From the NCBI GenBank assembly GCA_945866165.1, contig CAMBGO010000123.1, positions 1-7,060 on the forward strand: DNA of 7,060 nt. The letters are read 5' to 3'. The position numbers and the translations under genes were made by a program. This document shows positions 4,918 through 7,060 of the stretch, one piece after another. The stretch comes from Chitinophaga pinensis (GTDB lineage: Bacteria > Bacteroidota > Bacteroidia > Chitinophagales > Chitinophagaceae). The first letter of the stretch is position 1. Each line of letters starts with the position of its first letter. The notes beneath the pieces were generated by a model. That model was given only the letters and a program-made list of their open reading frames with translations, was not told where the DNA came from and searched no databases.

Positions 4918-7060
4918 TTAAAGTTGGTATAAACCAACTTTGAAGAGTGTGTTCAAAGGCTTGTTATCCCAAAATAATTCGAAGTCTTCCATTCCGTTCT
5001 TTTCGTAATCCTCTTTGATCTCTTTTAAAGTATACGTTTTTGGATTGTATATAGAAGTTTTATCCAAGATAGTTAGGAGCCACTCAGCTTGATTTTTCAT
5101 CAGTTGAATTTTATATTCACTATTATTATTTGAAAAAAACAACGTTGCCATCTCCCTTTGCATTCCTTTTTTAGACTGTGTATAAAATTCAATTGTAGGA
5201 GTGATGCCAGTGCAAATGACCTTTGAAGTTGGATTGTATTCTAACAGTTCATTTTCCAAAAGAGCATTTTCAATAAAGTCCTTATCAATACTTGTTTTAG
5301 GAATCTCAAAATCAAACCATTTTTGTAAAGGGTCATCCAAACACCTGTTTTGCATATAGTTAAACAGTGATTTTTTTAGACCAAAACTAAATGCTTCATG
5401 ATCTGTACCAGTTGGATCTTTGAACTGAAGATCATTGTTAGCGAACGGACCAAGTTCATATGTGTCTCTGATAACGTTGTATTTTGATGGGTTCAATCCA
5501 ATTGGGCTATGAACTGTCATGGCAAATTGATGCCAAAATGCAGAGTTCAAAACACCTGTTTTGAATAGTTGTCGAACCATTTCCATCGAGTCAATCGTTT
5601 CATGTGCTGTTTGGCTTGGAAATCCATACATTAAATAGGCGTGCACCATGATGCCAGCTTCGGTAAAATGTCTATTCACTTTTGCCACTTGCGAAACGGT
5701 TATTCCTTTATCTATTAATTCTAAAAGCCTGTCTGATGCAACTTCCAATCCACCGCTTACAGCAATGCAGCCAGATGCCTTTAGTATTAAACACAGGTCT
5801 CTTGTAAAACTTTTCTCGAACCTTACATTCGTCCACCAACTTAAAACAAGTTTCCTTTTTAAAATTTCAATTGCCAATGCTTTCATGAGTGCTGGTGGTG
5901 TAGCTTCATCAACAAAATGAAATCCTGTTTGACCTGTCTGGGCAATTAATTCTTCCATCCGGTCACACAACTCAGCTGCAGCAATTGGTTCATAAAGTTT
6001 GATGTAGTCTAATGATATATCACAAAATGTACATTTACCCCAGTAGCAACCATGTGCCATGGTGAGTTTATTCCACCTGCCATCACTCCACAACCGGTGC
6101 ATTGGATTTGCCACTTCTATTGCTGAGATATATTTATCAAGTGGAAGATCACTATAGTCTGGGGTGCCAATTTCAGCCTGCTTATAGTTTTTGATTGTTT
6201 TGTTATCAAAATATTTCACTTCTCCTTCTTCTAGAAGAAAAGTTCTTTTTAGATTACTACTATCATTTGTGTCATTAACATAGTTAATAAGGCATTCAAC
6301 CGGCGATTCACCGTCATCAAGGGTAATGAAGTCATAAAATTCAAAAACCCTTGGGTCTTTGATATTTCTTAACTCTGTATTTGCAAAACCACCACCCATA
6401 GCCACTTTTATAGTTGGGTGATGCTGCTTTATCCATTGGCTACATTTTAGAGATGCATAAAGGTTTCCAGGACAGGGTACCGAAAATGCAATCAATGCTG
6501 GTTTTATTTCAATGATTCTTTTTTCGAGAATAGCAAGGTAAATCGAATCTATATAGCTACTTGGTTCATTCAGTGTCTTATAAATGTCATCAAATGTATT
6601 GGCACTTCTTCCAAGGCGTTCAGCATATCTGCTAAATCCAAAATGTTCGTCAATGGTCTCCTTAATGAGATCTGAAATATCTTCCAGGAACATTGTTGCA
6701 AGAAATTTCGCTTTATCCTGAATTCCCATATCACCAAAGTTCAATTCAATTTCTTCTGACTGAATAAACCTTGATGCTTCGGGTAAAAAAGATCTTTTAC
6801 CGATCGAATGAGCAAGTGTTGGATTTTTCCCTTGTAGGAAAAGAATCACATCATCAATTGTTTGAATATAACGATCTTTTAAGCGGATGATTCTTTTTGA
6901 ATTTTCAGTGTATTCTGTATTAGTAGATGAAATAATATTGAAAATATCAGTGAGGCCTTTTTTTGAAAAAATTTCTAATATGGTTTCAATGCCAAGGTCC
7001 GACTGTACTGATTTGATATTTCGTTTATTCAAAAAACCTTTTAGGTAAGCTGTTGCAGGG
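4918..7060 (-). CDS. B12-binding-domain radical SAM protein, 5' end beyond window
   Basis: About 713 residues of a radical SAM protein are visible, reading leftward to a TAA at 4918-4920. The frame is still open at the right edge. The only candidate start there, TTG at 7032, is preceded in frame by PATAYLKGF, which looks like the conserved N-terminus of cobalamin-domain radical SAM proteins, so the true start lies outside. Counting from that TTG, residues about 170-260 form a Rossmann-like B12-binding-type domain (ALIAFSVPCPG, then VAMGGGF and FITLDDGES). The 4Fe-4S site is Cys329, Cys334 and Cys337 in HGCYWGKCTFCD, a CX4CX2C spacing. Further TIM-barrel marks are HFVDEA at 372-377, SGGLEVASDRLLELIDKG at 426-443 and HAYLMYGFPSQT at 464-475. 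Residues after about 510 match nothing I can name. No DxHxxG cobalamin-ligand motif is visible in the part seen. The substrate is unknown. Relatives include methyltransferases and other radical enzymes. It is convergent with the peptidase gene. Confidence 0.9.
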   Translation of the reverse strand, partial: PATAYLKGFLNKRNIKSVQSDLGIETILEIFSKKGLTDIFNIISSTNTEYTENSKRIIRLKDRYIQTIDDVILFLQGKNPTLAHSIGKRSFLPEASRFIQSEEIELNFGDMGIQDKAKFLATMFLEDISDLIKETIDEHFGFSRYAERLGRSANTFDDIYKTLNEPSSYIDSIYLAILEKRIIEIKPALIAFSVPCPGNLYASLKCSQWIKQHHPTIKVAMGGGFANTELRNIKDPRVFEFYDFITLDDGESPVECLINYVNDTNDSSNLKRTFLLEEGEVKYFDNKTIKNYKQAEIGTPDYSDLPLDKYISAIEVANPMHRLWSDGRWNKLTMAHGCYWGKCTFCDISLDYIKLYEPIAAAELCDRMEELIAQTGQTGFHFVDEATPPALMKALAIEILKRKLVLSWWTNVRFEKSFTRDLCLILKASGCIAVSGGLEVASDRLLELIDKGITVSQVAKVNRHFTEAGIMVHAYLMYGFPSQTAHETIDSMEMVRQLFKTGVLNSAFWHQFAMTVHSPIGLNPSKYNVIRDTYELGPFANNDLQFKDPTGTDHEAFSFGLKKSLFNYMQNRCLDDPLQKWFDFEIPKTSIDKDFIENALLENELLEYNPTSKVICTGITPTIEFYTQSKKGMQREMATLFFSNNNSEYKIQLMKNQAEWLLTILDKTSIYNPKTYTLKEIKEDYEKNGMEDFELFWDNKPLNTLFKVGLYQL
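4920..4941. terminator. Inverted repeat between convergent genes, possible terminator
   Basis: A perfect 9-bp inverted repeat, AAAGTTGGT at 4920-4928 and ACCAACTTT at 4933-4941, is separated by a 4-nt loop. The arms extend to about 12 bp if one G-T wobble is allowed. It begins on the stop codon of the minus-strand radical SAM gene and covers its last codons, 32 bp past the end of the peptidase gene. The position between converging transcripts suits a bidirectional terminator. However, the stem has only three G-C pairs and neither side has a clear run of T, so it is not a canonical intrinsic terminator. Confidence 0.4.

Noticed and set aside
5648..5920. Plus-strand open frame of 90 codons
   Set aside because: It is antisense to the core of the radical SAM barrel, has no family resemblance, and shows no start context.

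Overview
This window looks like a stretch of chromosome from a member of the Bacteroidota, most plausibly in the Chitinophagia/Sphingobacteriia/Cytophagia range. The base composition is AT-rich, and I see no Shine-Dalgarno sequence before any of the internal start codons. The set of protein families also fits: an exonuclease with a C-terminal ExoX-like domain, a very large secreted S9 peptidase, and a long cobalamin-type radical SAM protein. The placement is inferred from protein style and was not computed.

Layout. From 1 to 4887 four genes run on the plus strand with gaps of only 30, 50 and 31 bp. They are the 3' end of a DnaQ-like exonuclease, a dolichol-phosphate-mannose-synthase-like glycosyltransferase, a ten-helix EamA/DMT transporter, and an exported 981-residue prolyl-oligopeptidase-family peptidase with a complete Ser-Asp-His triad. 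The tight spacing suggests one transcription unit. From 4918 to the right edge a B12-binding-domain radical SAM protein runs convergently on the minus strand. Its reading frame stays open through the right edge, and the only visible candidate start is a TTG inside the conserved N-terminal domain, so the gene is cut by the window and its real start lies outside. A 9-bp perfect inverted repeat covers its stop codon and may separate the two convergent units.

How the genes may work together. The glycosyltransferase should make a polyprenyl-phosphate hexose, probably mannose, on the cytoplasmic face. Bacteroidota use lipid-linked sugars for periplasmic protein O-glycosylation, and the neighbouring exported peptidase carries several D-S/T-hydrophobic sequons. 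The DMT protein between them could be an ordinary metabolite exporter or, more speculatively, a flippase for that lipid-linked sugar. The radical SAM protein is the least understood gene, with a clear CX4CX2C cluster site, an N-terminal cobalamin-binding-type fold and a C-terminal region I do not recognise.

No RNA genes, mobile elements, CRISPR arrays or long non-coding stretches are visible. Most of the window is ordinary housekeeping or accessory sequence, and I do not see a clearly new multi-gene system in it.
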